A program made the position numbers and the translations under genes. A stretch of 64,000 nt of DNA from Chromobacterium haemolyticum (GTDB lineage: Bacteria; Pseudomonadota; Gammaproteobacteria; Burkholderiales; Chromobacteriaceae): NCBI RefSeq assembly GCF_002081825.1, contig NZ_MUKU01000015.1:53171-117170 (forward strand), written 5' to 3'. Every line of letters begins with the position of its first letter. The first letter of the stretch is position 1. The notes beneath the pieces are model-generated. The model was given only the letters and a program-made list of their open reading frames with translations, ran no database searches and was not told the origin of the DNA. This document shows, one piece after another, positions 33,770 through 42,794 of the stretch.

Positions 33770-34804
33770 TCAGTCGCGACGGCGCTTGCGTCCCGGCAAG
33801 CTGGTGACGATGCCCAAGCCGATGATGGCGACGCTGATCAGGCCAGTGAGCACTTCGCCGAGTTCGACGTGGAGCGCGGCGGCGAACATGATGGCCACCA
33901 GGGCGGCGATGGCCCAGAAAGCCGACGTTTCCAGGTATTTGAATTGACCGATGATGTTGCGCTCCACCAGCAGGATGGTCATGGAGCGCACGAACATCGC
34001 GCCGATGCCGAGCCCGGCGGCGATCAGCCAAAAATTGTTGGTGATGGCGAAGGCGGCGATCACGCCGTCCATGGAGAAACTGGCGTCCAGTGTTTCCAGA
34101 TAGACGAAACCGATCAGGCCGTTCTTGGCCGCGGCGGTTTGAATGTCCATGCCGCCGAACAGCTGCTTGAACACGTGCAGCGCCATGAACACCACGTATC
34201 CCCAGAAGCAACTGCTGAGAAACTCTACCTTTTGACCTGCGGGAATGGCGGCGGCCACTAGAGCGATCAGCAGAATGGCGATCAGCGACTGAGCGTTTTC
34301 AACCGAGCCCAGCCGCGCCAGCAGCGGTTCGACGGCCGGCAACCAGTGTTCGTCCTTTTCCTTTTTAACGAAGTATTCCACCACCACCATCAGCAGGAAG
34401 GTAGCCCCGAAGCCCATGATCATCAGGTGGGAGTCATGCATGATCTGCTGGTAGCGCAACGGTTCGCGGGTGGCGATAGCGAAAGCCTCGAGCAGGGGCG
34501 TGTCGCCGGCGACGGCGACGATGAGCAGCGGGAAGAGAATGCGCATGCCGAACACCGCGACGGCGATGCCCACCGTCATGAAGAGCTTGCGCCACAGCGA
34601 GCTCATCGCCTGTAGCACGCTGGCGTTGACGACCGCGTTGTCGAAGGACACGCTGGTTTCCAGAATCGCCAGTACCAGGGCGGTGACCAGAAAGGAGCTG
34701 GCCATGGCGGGGCCGCCCAGCTGGAAGCCGTACCAGCCGGTGGCGGCCAGCACGACGACGCTGAACAGCAGCGAGCCGGTGAAGTAGGAGAGCGTGGTGC
34801 GCAT
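33770..34804 (-). CDS. DUF475 family integral membrane protein (TerC-like)
   Basis: A 344-residue inner-membrane protein with about nine hydrophobic segments. Two related motifs mark the family: ETSVSFDNAVVNA in the first half and ETLDASFSMDGVIAAFAIT in the second. The acidic residues within membrane helices resemble those of TerC and suggest metal ion handling, but no transport activity is established for this group. The C-terminus is basic (GRKRRRD). Transcribed alone. Confidence 0.85.
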   Translation of the reverse strand: MRTTLSYFTGSLLFSVVVLAATGWYGFQLGGPAMASSFLVTALVLAILETSVSFDNAVVNASVLQAMSSLWRKLFMTVGIAVAVFGMRILFPLLIVAVAGDTPLLEAFAIATREPLRYQQIMHDSHLMIMGFGATFLLMVVVEYFVKKEKDEHWLPAVEPLLARLGSVENAQSLIAILLIALVAAAIPAGQKVEFLSSCFWGYVVFMALHVFKQLFGGMDIQTAAAKNGLIGFVYLETLDASFSMDGVIAAFAITNNFWLIAAGLGIGAMFVRSMTILLVERNIIGQFKYLETSAFWAIAALVAIMFAAALHVELGEVLTGLISVAIIGLGIVTSLPGRKRRRD

Positions 34805-34906
34805 GAATGAATTTGCCTTGTTGTGCCGGACGAGCCAGATCCGCCCGGCGTCGGGAGCGGCGCCGGCGGGTGATGACGCGAGATGATAATCGCGACGGTT
34901 TTTAGA

Positions 34907-36118
34907 TCAACGCGCGCGGGCCAGGCAACTCTGATAGCGGCCGTCGACGCGCTTGGCGAACCATTCGGTGGTTAGCTTGCGGGTGATCTTGGGGCTTTTC
35001 AGGTCGATTTGCGGCAGCCGCTCGCGCGCGGCGGGTTTGCCGAAGCGCTGGTCCGCCAACGCGTAAGTTTTGCGGTAGAGCTCGCTTTGGCCGAAGGCCG
35101 CGCTTTTCTCCAGTTTCAGGTCACGCAGAATCTCGCCCTGGCCCATGCCCAGTTTGCCGCCCTGGCTGACGACCGCGCTTTGGGTGGTGCTGGCGTAAGC
35201 CTTGCCGTCCTTGTAGCTGAGCAGGTCGCCGTCCAGCGTCAGATCCTTGCCGCTGAGTTTTTCCATGACGGCTTGGAAGGCCGCGTTGCGGCTGCTGTAG
35301 CGGCCGGCGTTGAAGTCGGCGAAGCGGTACAGCATCTGGCTGTATGGCGCAGGGTATTGCAGAAGGATGGCCGCGCCGAAGTAGACGCCGCCGCGGCGGG
35401 TGAACACTTCCTGGCGGATGCTGCCGCTGCGCGGGTAGGGGTAGGGCCAGACTTTGACGTGCCCTTCGGCGAATTCGACGCTGACTTGCATCGGCCCGCC
35501 GGTGCGTATCGGGTTCTTCATGCTCATCGGCAGGCCCAGCTTGCTGGCTTCGCGCGCCATGTCTTCGAACAGATCGTTCATTTCCCGTTCGGTGCGCAGG
35601 CTATCGATTCGCGCCTTATAGCTTTTTCCGTTGGGAGATGTCTTCATCAATCCGGCTTTGACCACCGGCAGCGGGATCAGGTAGCCGTGAGCTCGCTCGG
35701 CGATTTTGTCCCAGACGATGGCGGGCAGATTGGGCACGGTGGGGTCTGCCTGCCAACTGGATTCTTGTTCGATTACCGCCGCCAGCGCGCAGAAATTCTC
35801 CGCGGTATACGGGATCTTCAGATGAGTGAAGGCCGCGAGCATGTCGTTGCTCCAGCCCTGGCGGTCGCGGATCTTGGCCGGCAGCAGGCGATTGAGCAGC
35901 AGGCGGCCGGCTTGAGGGTCGTTGTAGGCGGGCCTGAGCGGCGGCGCGGTCACGGGAGGGGGCGAGGGCGGCGTTTCGACCGGCGGCGGCAGAGTCTCCG
36001 GTTCGGCGGGGACGGGGGCGACGACGACGGGCGCGGAGACAGGCGCTGGAGGGGTGACGTTGGCGCAGGCGCTCAGCAGCGCGGGCAATAGGGCAAACAG
36101 CAAGCGGGACGGTTTCAC
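34907..36118 (-). CDS. DUF1615 family lipoprotein
   Basis: A 403-residue secreted lipoprotein: signal peptide with lipobox LLSAC (Cys at about residue 18), then a Pro-rich linker (residues 22-65) and a globular domain of the DUF1615 family (FCALAAVIEQESSWQADP and RTGGPMQVSVEFAE). The ESSW motif and the RTGGPMQVS segment recall lysozyme-like transglycosylase folds, but I cannot show activity. It probably sits in the outer membrane facing the periplasm. Confidence 0.85.
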   Translation of the reverse strand: MKPSRLLFALLPALLSACANVTPPAPVSAPVVVAPVPAEPETLPPPVETPPSPPPVTAPPLRPAYNDPQAGRLLLNRLLPAKIRDRQGWSNDMLAAFTHLKIPYTAENFCALAAVIEQESSWQADPTVPNLPAIVWDKIAERAHGYLIPLPVVKAGLMKTSPNGKSYKARIDSLRTEREMNDLFEDMAREASKLGLPMSMKNPIRTGGPMQVSVEFAEGHVKVWPYPYPRSGSIRQEVFTRRGGVYFGAAILLQYPAPYSQMLYRFADFNAGRYSSRNAAFQAVMEKLSGKDLTLDGDLLSYKDGKAYASTTQSAVVSQGGKLGMGQGEILRDLKLEKSAAFGQSELYRKTYALADQRFGKPAARERLPQIDLKSPKITRKLTTEWFAKRVDGRYQSCLARAR

Positions 36119-36185
36119 GGTGCGCGGGAGGGGGCGGAATCAAACCTTGAAGGTTAGGCTATCTTGCTGTCATCGGCAATCGCGC

Positions 36186-36920
36186 TCAGAGGTTCTGGTA
36201 ACGATTCACGATTTGCTTGTAGACGCCGCTTTTTTGTATCGCGCGCAGGCCTTGGTTGAATTCGTCCTTCAAAGGCGCGCTGCGGAAGGCCATCCGGTAC
36301 ACGGTAGGAGCGAACAACCGGTGGATGTCCACCGGCGCGGTTTTTTCCTTGAACTGGGTGGCGAGCTTGTGGTTCATCCAAGCGAAGATGTTGCGGTCGG
36401 CCACCACCACGTCAACGGAACCGCGGAACAACAGCCGGTTTTGATCCACCTGATTGGCGGTTTCCGCGTAATTGGGGTTGTTTTTGGCCATGTCCTTGAA
36501 GGCTTCGCCCAGGTATTGCCTGGCCAGAGAAAAGGCCAGCACCCGGTAAGCGCCCAGTTCCTTGGCCTGGTGCAATTGAATGCGGCGGCTGCTGAGGGTG
36601 ATGGCCACATCCTCGTAACTGATGTAGACATCGGAATACTCGGCTTGCAGTCCGGCTTGTTCGCCGACGGTGGCCACCGCGTCGATATCCTTGTTCTTGA
36701 ACGCCATCGGCAGGCGGGGCTGGGAAAAGAAGACCGGCTCAATCCTGTAGCCGCGTTCTTGCAGGGCCGCGCGCACGATCTCCAGCTCCAGCCCGCTTTT
36801 GCCGCCCTCCATCACATAGGGCTCCAGCGACTCGCCAAACGCCACCTTGACGAGCTTGTGTGCGTGAGCGTTGACACCGAGGGCCAGCAGCAAGCTGCCT
36901 AGTATCAGTAATCTCCCCAT
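36186..36920 (-). CDS. Periplasmic solute-binding protein, SBP_bac_3 family
   Basis: A 244-residue protein with a Sec signal peptide (MGRLLILGSLLLALGVNAHA) and the amino-acid-binding-protein fold: VKVAFGESLEPYVM at the N-terminus, DIDAVATVGEQAG near the hinge, and a C-terminal helix ending KQIVNRYQNL. No ABC permease or ATPase genes are adjacent, so it is an orphan that may feed a transporter encoded elsewhere or act in sensing. The ligand is unknown. Confidence 0.85.
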   Translation of the reverse strand: MGRLLILGSLLLALGVNAHAHKLVKVAFGESLEPYVMEGGKSGLELEIVRAALQERGYRIEPVFFSQPRLPMAFKNKDIDAVATVGEQAGLQAEYSDVYISYEDVAITLSSRRIQLHQAKELGAYRVLAFSLARQYLGEAFKDMAKNNPNYAETANQVDQNRLLFRGSVDVVVADRNIFAWMNHKLATQFKEKTAPVDIHRLFAPTVYRMAFRSAPLKDEFNQGLRAIQKSGVYKQIVNRYQNL

Positions 36921-37053
36921 TGGCTTGCCTTCTTGACTTCCTCGCTTCTGGCGCGCGCAGTGGAAACCACGCTGTCCGGGCGATAGGGTTGCGCATCATG
37001 TATGGAATGCATTTTGCGCGTTCGTCGCCGGCGCTGACAAGCGGCCTCGCGGC

Positions 37054-37755
37054 TCAGTCCGTCAGATAAGGCATGGGGTCGACCGCGGAGGAGCGGACGC
37101 GCAGTTCAAAGTGGAGCTTGACCCGAGTGGTGCCGGAACTGCCCATGGTGGCGATGGTGTCGCCGGCTTTGACCGCCTGGCCTTCTTTGACCAGCAATGA
37201 CTGATTGTGAGCATAGACGGTGAGGTGGGCATTGTCATGCTGGATGATCAACAGATTGCCGTAGCTGCGGATGCCCTTGCCGGCGTAGGTGACCTTGCCG
37301 TTGGCCGCCGCGCGGACGGGCGCGCCAGCTTCGCCGGCGATGTCTATGCCCTTGCTGCCCTGGCCGTTGAATTTGGCGATGATCGGACCCTTGGCCGGCC
37401 AGACCAGTTTGATGTTGGCCACCGGGCGAGCCGCGGGCTTGCTGGGTTCCGAAGCGGAAGGCTTGGCCGCGGGCCGGCTGGGCTGTGGGCGCTTGGCGGG
37501 GGCTTGAGCGGCGCCGGTGGGCGGGGATACGCGCAGCAACTGACCTGCGTTGATGCTGCCGGGGTCTTTCAGTCCGTTCCAGCGCACCAGGTTCGCCACG
37601 CCGACCCGGTGGTTCTGGGCAATGCGGAACAAGGTGTCTCCTGGCTTGACGCGGTAAAAGCCGGCGGACTCCACCGCGGCGGGTTGCGAAGTACTGGCGC
37701 AGGCGGCAAGCAGCAGGGATAGGGAAACGGTGATAAGACGGGCGGACAAGGACAT
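37054..37755 (-). CDS. NlpD-like LysM/degenerate M23 lipoprotein, probable amidase activator
   Basis: A 233-residue outer-membrane lipoprotein: lipobox LLAAC, LysM domain (YRVKPGDTLFRIAQNHRVG, about 33-78), Pro/Ala linker, and an M23 peptidase-like domain from about 115. Two zinc-ligand histidines of active M23 enzymes are replaced: SKGID instead of HKGID and KLHFE instead of HLHFE. E. coli NlpD has the same kind of loss and activates the amidase AmiC at the division site. So it is more likely an activator than a hydrolase. It is not beside rpoS, the usual place of nlpD, and may be a paralogue. Confidence 0.85.
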   Translation of the reverse strand: MSLSARLITVSLSLLLAACASTSQPAAVESAGFYRVKPGDTLFRIAQNHRVGVANLVRWNGLKDPGSINAGQLLRVSPPTGAAQAPAKRPQPSRPAAKPSASEPSKPAARPVANIKLVWPAKGPIIAKFNGQGSKGIDIAGEAGAPVRAAANGKVTYAGKGIRSYGNLLIIQHDNAHLTVYAHNQSLLVKEGQAVKAGDTIATMGSSGTTRVKLHFELRVRSSAVDPMPYLTD

Positions 37756-37869
37756 GGCGCAGATTCTAGCATTGCCGCCGGCGGCTGCGAGGTTTCTGTG
37801 AGCAAACGCCGGCGGCTGGACTAAAAATCATGTTAAGGACTGTGATGGGCATTGGGCGGAGGCAACGGG

Positions 37870-38592
37870 ATGAAACTGGGATGGGTGATGGGCGGCTTGT
37901 GGAGCATGGCGACGCTGGCGGCGGAGCCGTCGACGCTTTCCATCTACAGCGTGGAGTATCCGCCGCTGGTGTTGAAGGGGGAGGGCGGAAAATTAAGCGG
38001 CATCGCCGCGGAGGCGGTGGCCCAGGCGCTGCAATTGGCCGGCTTGGGCGTGCGCATGCCGGAGATTCCCTGGAAGCGCGCTCAAATGCAGGTGCAGCAA
38101 GACGCGGACAGCTGCTTGACGCCTTTTACGCGCTCCCCGGAGAGAGAGAAGATGTACCGCTGGGTGGGTTTGGTGATGGAAAGCAATCAATCCCTGTTCA
38201 TCAATAGCCATCATCCGGTGGTCTTGAATTCGCTGGACGACGCCAAGGGCAAGCGCATCGTGGTGTTATTGGGTTCGTCGATGGCGGATTATTTGAAAAA
38301 GAACAATATCGCCTATTCCGTCAGGCCCACGCCTGAGGAGGCCGAGCGTGAATTGGCCGCGGGCGTGGCGGACGTCTGGGCGGTGCATGACGTGGTGGCC
38401 AACTACACCATCAAACAAGTGGGTACGCCGGCCGACCATATCCGGGAGGCCTTGCAGGTGCAAACCACCAGCATCTATATGGCCTGCAGCCTGAAAATGT
38501 CGGATGCGACCGCGTTGAAGCTGAGCAGGGCGTTTCAACAACTGCGCGAAAGCGGGAAGCTTGAGAAAATCGTCGCCAAATACATGAAGTGA
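37870..38592 (+). CDS. Periplasmic solute-binding protein, SBP_bac_3 family
   Basis: A 240-residue secreted protein. The N-terminal hydrophobic segment (LGWVMGGLWSMATLAAE) is a Sec signal, followed by the binding-protein fold (LSIYSVEYPPLV; LTPFTRSPEREKMYRWVG; a C-terminal helix ending KIVAKYMK). GGAGG at 37858-37862 fixes the ATG at 37870. It has no transporter partner. Its segment around TPFTRSPERE resembles the TransGlu-like group of orphan binding proteins common in Chromobacterium and Pseudomonas, ligand unknown. Confidence 0.84.
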   Translation: MKLGWVMGGLWSMATLAAEPSTLSIYSVEYPPLVLKGEGGKLSGIAAEAVAQALQLAGLGVRMPEIPWKRAQMQVQQDADSCLTPFTRSPEREKMYRWVGLVMESNQSLFINSHHPVVLNSLDDAKGKRIVVLLGSSMADYLKKNNIAYSVRPTPEEAERELAAGVADVWAVHDVVANYTIKQVGTPADHIREALQVQTTSIYMACSLKMSDATALKLSRAFQQLRESGKLEKIVAKYMK

Positions 38593-38618
38593 CGATTGTC
38601 GGCGCATGGTATTTTATG

Positions 38619-38686
38619 GTGACAGTGTCTACTCGTATTAATTTTTCAAGGGTACAGTATCTTGGAAAAACAAGTTGAACTGTCAC
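38619..38686. promoter_or_regulatory. Nested inverted repeats upstream of kbl
   Basis: An outer 8-bp pair (GTGACAGT at 38619-38626, ACTGTCAC at 38679-38686) encloses an inner imperfect dyad (TTTTTCAAG at 38642-38650, CTTGGAAAAA at 38661-38670). The element lies 105-170 bases before the kbl start. It may be an operator or a structured leader for the threonine-degradation operon; Lrp controls kbl-tdh in E. coli, but I cannot assign the factor here. Confidence 0.45.
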
Positions 38687-38790
38687 TGATGGCTGCGAAA
38701 TGACTGGGCTAGAATGGTGCCAGTTTTTGGGTCGCCACGGATCTGGCGGCGCAATGGTGATTCTTTTGTCATTCCTGGACAAGGACAGTC

Positions 38791-39990
38791 ATGAACCGAA
38801 CCTACTTAGCCCATCTTGAAGCCACGCTGGCGCAGATTCGCGCCGACGGTTTTGAAAAGCCCGAACGCGTGATCGCCACGCCCCAGCGCGCCGACATCGC
38901 CTTGAGCAACGGCAGCAATGTGCTGAATTTCTGCGCCAACAATTACCTGGGCCTGGCCGACGACCCGCGTTTGATCGAGGCGGCGAAGAAGGGCATGGAC
39001 GACTTCGGCTACGGCTGCGCCTCGGTTCGTTTCATCTGCGGCACCCAGCAAGTGCACAAGGATTTGGAACAGGCGATTTCCGGCTTTTTGGGCACCGACG
39101 ACACTATTTTGTACTCCAGCTGCTTCGACGCCAACGGCGGCGTGTTCGAAACCTTGCTGGGCGAAGAGGACGCGGTGATTTCCGACGAGCTGAATCACGC
39201 CTCCATCATCGACGGCGTGCGCCTGTCCAAGGCCAAGCGCTTCCGTTATAAGAACAACGACATGGCCGATCTGGAGACGCAGCTGATCGCCGCGGAACAG
39301 GCGGGAGCGCGATTCAAGCTGATCGTCACCGATGGCGTGTTCTCCATGGACGGCATCATCGCCGATCTGAAAACCCTGTGCGAAGTGGCCGAACGTCACG
39401 GCGCGCTGGTGATGGTGGATGATTCCCACGCTGTCGGCTTCATCGGCGACAGCGGCGCGGGCACGCCGGAATTGTGCGGGGTCGCCGATCGCGTCGACAT
39501 CTACACCGGCACCCTGGGCAAGGCCCTGGGCGGCGCGTCCGGCGGCTATGTGTCCGGCCGCAAAGCCATCATCGATCTGCTGCGTCAGCGCTCGCGTCCG
39601 TACCTGTTCTCCAATACTCTGGCCCCGGCCATCGCCGCCGCCAGCCTGGAAGTGCTGAACATCCTCAAGGGCGGCGAGGGCGCGGAACTGCGCGCCAAAG
39701 TGCGCCGCAACGCCGAACTATTCCGTCAGGAAATGAGCGCAGCCGGTTTCACTCTGGTGCCGGGCCAGCACCCCATCGTTCCTGTGATGCTGGGCGATGC
39801 TAAGCTGGCGGGCGAGATGGCGGCCAAGCTACTGGAGGAGGGCGTGTACGTGATCGGTTTCTCCTTCCCGGTGGTGCCCAAGGGCAAGGCGCGCATTCGT
39901 ACTCAGATGTCGGCGCGCCACAGCGAAGAGCAGGTTAGGCTGGCGGTGGCGGCTTTCATCAAAGTGGGCCGCGAGCTCGGCGTGATCTGA
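38791..39990 (+). CDS. kbl: Glycine C-acetyltransferase (2-amino-3-ketobutyrate CoA ligase)
   Basis: Cleaves 2-amino-3-ketobutyrate with CoA to glycine and acetyl-CoA, the second step of threonine catabolism. A 399-residue PLP enzyme of the alpha-oxoamine synthase family. The PLP lysine lies in [13 protein letters not shown], and the cofactor pocket segment is [11 protein letters not shown]. It precedes tdh, which makes its substrate, by 49 bases, so the two are one operon. Confidence 0.97.
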   Translation: MNRTYLAHLEATLAQIRADGFEKPERVIATPQRADIALSNGSNVLNFCANNYLGLADDPRLIEAAKKGMDDFGYGCASVRFICGTQQVHKDLEQAISGFLGTDDTILYSSCFDANGGVFETLLGEEDAVISDELNHASIIDGVRLSKAKRFRYKNNDMADLETQLIAAEQAGARFKLIVTDGVFSMDGIIADLKTLCEVAERHGALVMVDDSHAVGFIGDSGAGTPELCGVADRVDIYTGTLGKALGGASGGYVSGRKAIIDLLRQRSRPYLFSNTLAPAIAAASLEVLNILKGGEGAELRAKVRRNAELFRQEMSAAGFTLVPGQHPIVPVMLGDAKLAGEMAAKLLEEGVYVIGFSFPVVPKGKARIRTQMSARHSEEQVRLAVAAFIKVGRELGVI

Positions 39991-40039
39991 GGCGTAGCGC
40001 CGCGCGCCCAAGAGGGCGCCGCGGCGGATAGGAACAGCA

Positions 40040-41065
40040 ATGAAAGCATTATCCAAACTGAAGGCCGAGCGCGGCCTGTGGATGACCGATGTGGCCAAGC
40101 CGGAAATCGGCCACAACGATCTATTGATCCGTATTCGCAAGACCGCGATCTGCGGAACGGACATTCATATCTGGAACTGGGACGATTGGGCGCAAAAAAC
40201 CATCCCGGTGCCGATGCACGTTGGCCATGAATACGTCGGCGTGGTTGAAGCGATCGGCTCGGAAGTGCAGGGCTTCAGCGTCGGCCAGCGCGTGTCGGGC
40301 GAAGGACACATCACCTGTGGCCACTGCCGCAACTGCCGCGCTGGCCGCCGTCACCTGTGCCGCAACACCTTCGGCGTGGGGGTCAATCGCGAGGGCGCGT
40401 TCGCCGAGTATCTGGTGATTCCGGCCTTCAACGCCTTCCCGATTCCGGACGACATTTCCGACGATCTGGCGTCCATTTTCGACCCCTTCGGCAATGCGGT
40501 GCACACCGCGCTCAGCTTCAATCTAGTGGGCGAGGATGTGCTGATCACCGGCGCGGGTCCGATCGGCATCATGGCGGTGGCTATCGCGCGCCATGTCGGC
40601 GCGCGCCACGTGGTGATCACCGACGTCAACGAATACCGCTTGGAACTGGCGCGCAAAATGGGCGCGACCCGCACGGTGAACGTGGCCAAGCAGGACCTCA
40701 AGCAAGTGATGGCCGAATTGCACATGAGCGAGGGCTTCGACGTCGGCTTGGAAATGTCCGGCAATCCGCAGGCCTTCCGTCAGATGCTGGACACCATGAA
40801 CCACGGCGGCAAAGTGGCCTTGCTGGGGATTCCCCCGGCCGACACCGCCATCGACTGGAACCACGTCATCTTCAAGGGCCTGGAAATCAAGGGCATCTAC
40901 GGCCGCGAAATGTTCGAGACCTGGTACAAGATGGTAGCCCTGATCCAGTCAGGTTTGGACATCACCCCCATCATCACTCACCACTTCCCGGTGGCGGAGT
41001 TCCAGCAGGGTTTTGACGCCATGTTGTCCGGCCAGAGCGGCAAGGTGATTCTGGACTGGAGTTGA
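40040..41065 (+). CDS. tdh: L-threonine 3-dehydrogenase
   Basis: Oxidizes threonine to 2-amino-3-ketobutyrate with NAD. A 341-residue zinc medium-chain dehydrogenase: catalytic zinc Cys in [18 protein letters not shown], four structural zinc Cys in [15 protein letters not shown], and the NAD motif [20 protein letters not shown] precedes the ATG. A terminator follows 25 bases after the stop. Confidence 0.98.
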   Translation: MKALSKLKAERGLWMTDVAKPEIGHNDLLIRIRKTAICGTDIHIWNWDDWAQKTIPVPMHVGHEYVGVVEAIGSEVQGFSVGQRVSGEGHITCGHCRNCRAGRRHLCRNTFGVGVNREGAFAEYLVIPAFNAFPIPDDISDDLASIFDPFGNAVHTALSFNLVGEDVLITGAGPIGIMAVAIARHVGARHVVITDVNEYRLELARKMGATRTVNVAKQDLKQVMAELHMSEGFDVGLEMSGNPQAFRQMLDTMNHGGKVALLGIPPADTAIDWNHVIFKGLEIKGIYGREMFETWYKMVALIQSGLDITPIITHHFPVAEFQQGFDAMLSGQSGKVILDWS

Positions 41066-41089
41066 CGGCCGGGAACCGCTGGACGCATC

Positions 41090-41118
41090 AACCCTCTTCG
41101 CCGACGAAGAGGGTTTTT
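41090..41118 (+). terminator. Rho-independent terminator of kbl-tdh
   Basis: ACCCTCTTCG and CGAAGAGGGT arms (41091-41100, 41105-41114) followed by a T run. Confidence 0.93.
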
Positions 41119-41295
41119 CATATATAGGAGCGCGGTTTAAACCTGCTTTGAGAAAGCTTGAGCCTTTGGGGCCGGCCGGCGAGAATGCGCTGACAAAAGG
41201 GATGGGGTGAAGGGCCGCTGGTCGGCCTTTGCGGCTTGGTCCACCCGCGCGCGGCGGTGCGTTCCGTTCCGATTGTTTGAGTGAGTTCAGAGTTT
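41119..41295 (+). ncRNA. Candidate small RNA between two terminators
   Basis: About 177 bases with no usable open reading frame (the two ATGs are followed directly by stops), bounded on the left by the tdh terminator and on the right by a second, perfect plus-strand terminator that no annotated gene needs. TATATA near 41119-41125 could be a -10 element. The GC-rich middle (GGGGCCGGCCGGCG; GGCCGCTGGTCGGCC) can fold. Read-through from tdh is the alternative source of a transcript. Confidence 0.35.
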
Positions 41296-41327
41296 GCCCT
41301 CTCCACATAGCGGAGAGGGCTTTTTTT
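41296..41327 (+). terminator. Orphan plus-strand terminator
   Basis: GCCCTCTCC and GGAGAGGGC arms (41296-41304, 41312-41320) followed by seven T. On the minus strand there is no T run after the stem, so it does not fit the SPOR gene that ends at 41336. Confidence 0.88.
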
Positions 41328-41335
41328 ATTTCGTT

Positions 41336-42133
41336 TTATTGTCCGGCGGGCGCCAGCAGCGGCGCATAACCCAGGCCGCGCAACTTCTCCATGGTTTCGT
41401 CGGCTTCGGCGCGGCTCTTAAACGGGCCGACCTGCACGCGGGTGACAGTGTGGGCCGGGATGCCGTGCTGTTTCAGTTCTTTCACCAGCTTTTCGGCGTT
41501 GCCGATGCTGGAGAACAGGCCCAGCTGGACTTGATAGCCGATGGAGCTGCCGGCTGGTTTTGCCTTGACCGGGGCTTCTTTGACCGGCGCGACGGGCTTG
41601 TCCGCCGCGATGGCGGCGGCGGGCGGGGCGGCTTTGACGGCTTCGGCCGGCGCGGCTTTGGCGGCTGCCGTCTGTGGCGGAGCTGCAGCGGCGCTTGGCG
41701 CGGGAGGCGCTTTAGCCGCCGCGCGCTCATGCGCCGGCGCTGGGGCCGCTGCGTGGACGGGCGGGCGGCTGTTGGCCACGGCCGGGGTCTTGTCCAGATC
41801 GGGGCTGGCCGGGCTGGCGGCGCTGGGCGCTTGCGGCGCGCCGGCGGCTTCCGTCGCGGGCGCGCTGCTTTCCGCTGCCGGCGCGCTGGCTGGGGCGGGG
41901 GCCGGCGGCGCTTCCGCCGGGGCGGAGGCGGGCTTGATGATCTTGCCGGAGCTGGGGCTCTGGCTGCTGGCGGTCATTTCCACCTTGGGTTTATTGAAGC
42001 TGTCGGACAGCGGAATGGCGGCCAGCGCCACGGCGACCAGGCCGCCGGCGATCATCAACCGCTTTTTCAGCTTGCTGTTGAGCTCGGCCTCGCCGCCGGT
42101 CTTGTCGGGGTCTTGTTGATTTTGTTCGCGCAT
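41336..42133 (-). CDS. SPOR-domain inner-membrane protein
   Basis: A 265-residue bitopic protein: short cytoplasmic part (NQQDPDKTGGEAELNSKLKK), one membrane helix (RLMIAGGLVAVALAAIPL), a long Ala/Pro linker of about 140 residues, and a C-terminal SPOR domain (GYQVQLGLFSSIGNAEKLVKEL to the end) that binds denuded glycan strands at the septum. It is built like FtsN/DedD. I place the start at the ATG at 42133 (MREQNQQ), ahead of which is only a weak GGA; an upstream ATG at 42163 would add ten residues. Confidence 0.88.
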   Translation of the reverse strand: MREQNQQDPDKTGGEAELNSKLKKRLMIAGGLVAVALAAIPLSDSFNKPKVEMTASSQSPSSGKIIKPASAPAEAPPAPAPASAPAAESSAPATEAAGAPQAPSAASPASPDLDKTPAVANSRPPVHAAAPAPAHERAAAKAPPAPSAAAAPPQTAAAKAAPAEAVKAAPPAAAIAADKPVAPVKEAPVKAKPAGSSIGYQVQLGLFSSIGNAEKLVKELKQHGIPAHTVTRVQVGPFKSRAEADETMEKLRGLGYAPLLAPAGQ

Positions 42134-42270
42134 GGTCCGTTGAGACTGAGAAATGTGCAGCACATGGTTGAAAACACTGCTAAAATATCGGGTTCGTCAA
42201 AATTGGGTAACCCGAGTGGCTGCATAATACTCAAGTTTAGCCACTTGTCTTGATGTTTGGGAGAATTTAT

Positions 42271-42696
42271 ATGGCAATTGAACGCACCTTGTCCATCGTT
42301 AAGCCGGACGCCGTTGGTAAAAACGTCATCGGCAAAATCTACGATCGTTTCGAATCCGCCGGCCTGAAAATCGTGGCCGCCAAGATGAAGCAACTGTCCC
42401 GCGCCGAAGCCGAAGGCTTCTACGCCGTGCACAAAGAACGTCCGTTCTTCAAGGACCTCGTTGATTTCATGGTGTCCGGCCCGGTGATGATCCAGGCGCT
42501 GCAAGGCGAAAACGCCGTGCTGAAAAACCGCGAACTGATGGGCGCGACCGATCCGAAGAAGGCTGAAGCCGGCACCATCCGCGCCGATTTCGCCGACTCC
42601 ATCGACGCCAACGCCGTTCATGGTTCCGACAGCGTGGAAAACGCCGCGATCGAAGTGGCTTATTTCTTTGCTGCATCCGAGATCAGCGCCCGCTAA
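42271..42696 (+). CDS. ndk: Nucleoside diphosphate kinase
   Basis: Balances nucleoside triphosphate pools through a phosphohistidine. A 141-residue protein with the family start [12 protein letters not shown] and the catalytic His in NAVHGSDS. The ATG at 42271 is preceded by GGGAGA. It opens the conserved run ndk-rlmN-pilW-rodZ-ispG-hisS. Confidence 0.98.
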   Translation: MAIERTLSIVKPDAVGKNVIGKIYDRFESAGLKIVAAKMKQLSRAEAEGFYAVHKERPFFKDLVDFMVSGPVMIQALQGENAVLKNRELMGATDPKKAEAGTIRADFADSIDANAVHGSDSVENAAIEVAYFFAASEISAR

Positions 42697-42794
42697 TCTC
42701 ATAGTACTCCGTTGTTTGCGGAGCCTGTCCTCATGGACGGGCTCCGTCGAAAAGGCGGTCGTCCACACCGCCTTTGCTTTATCCCGAGGAATGC

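Noticed and set aside
41119..41295. A small protein gene in the orphan-terminator interval
   Set aside because: The ATGs are followed at once by TGA, and no other start with a ribosome binding site gives more than a few codons.
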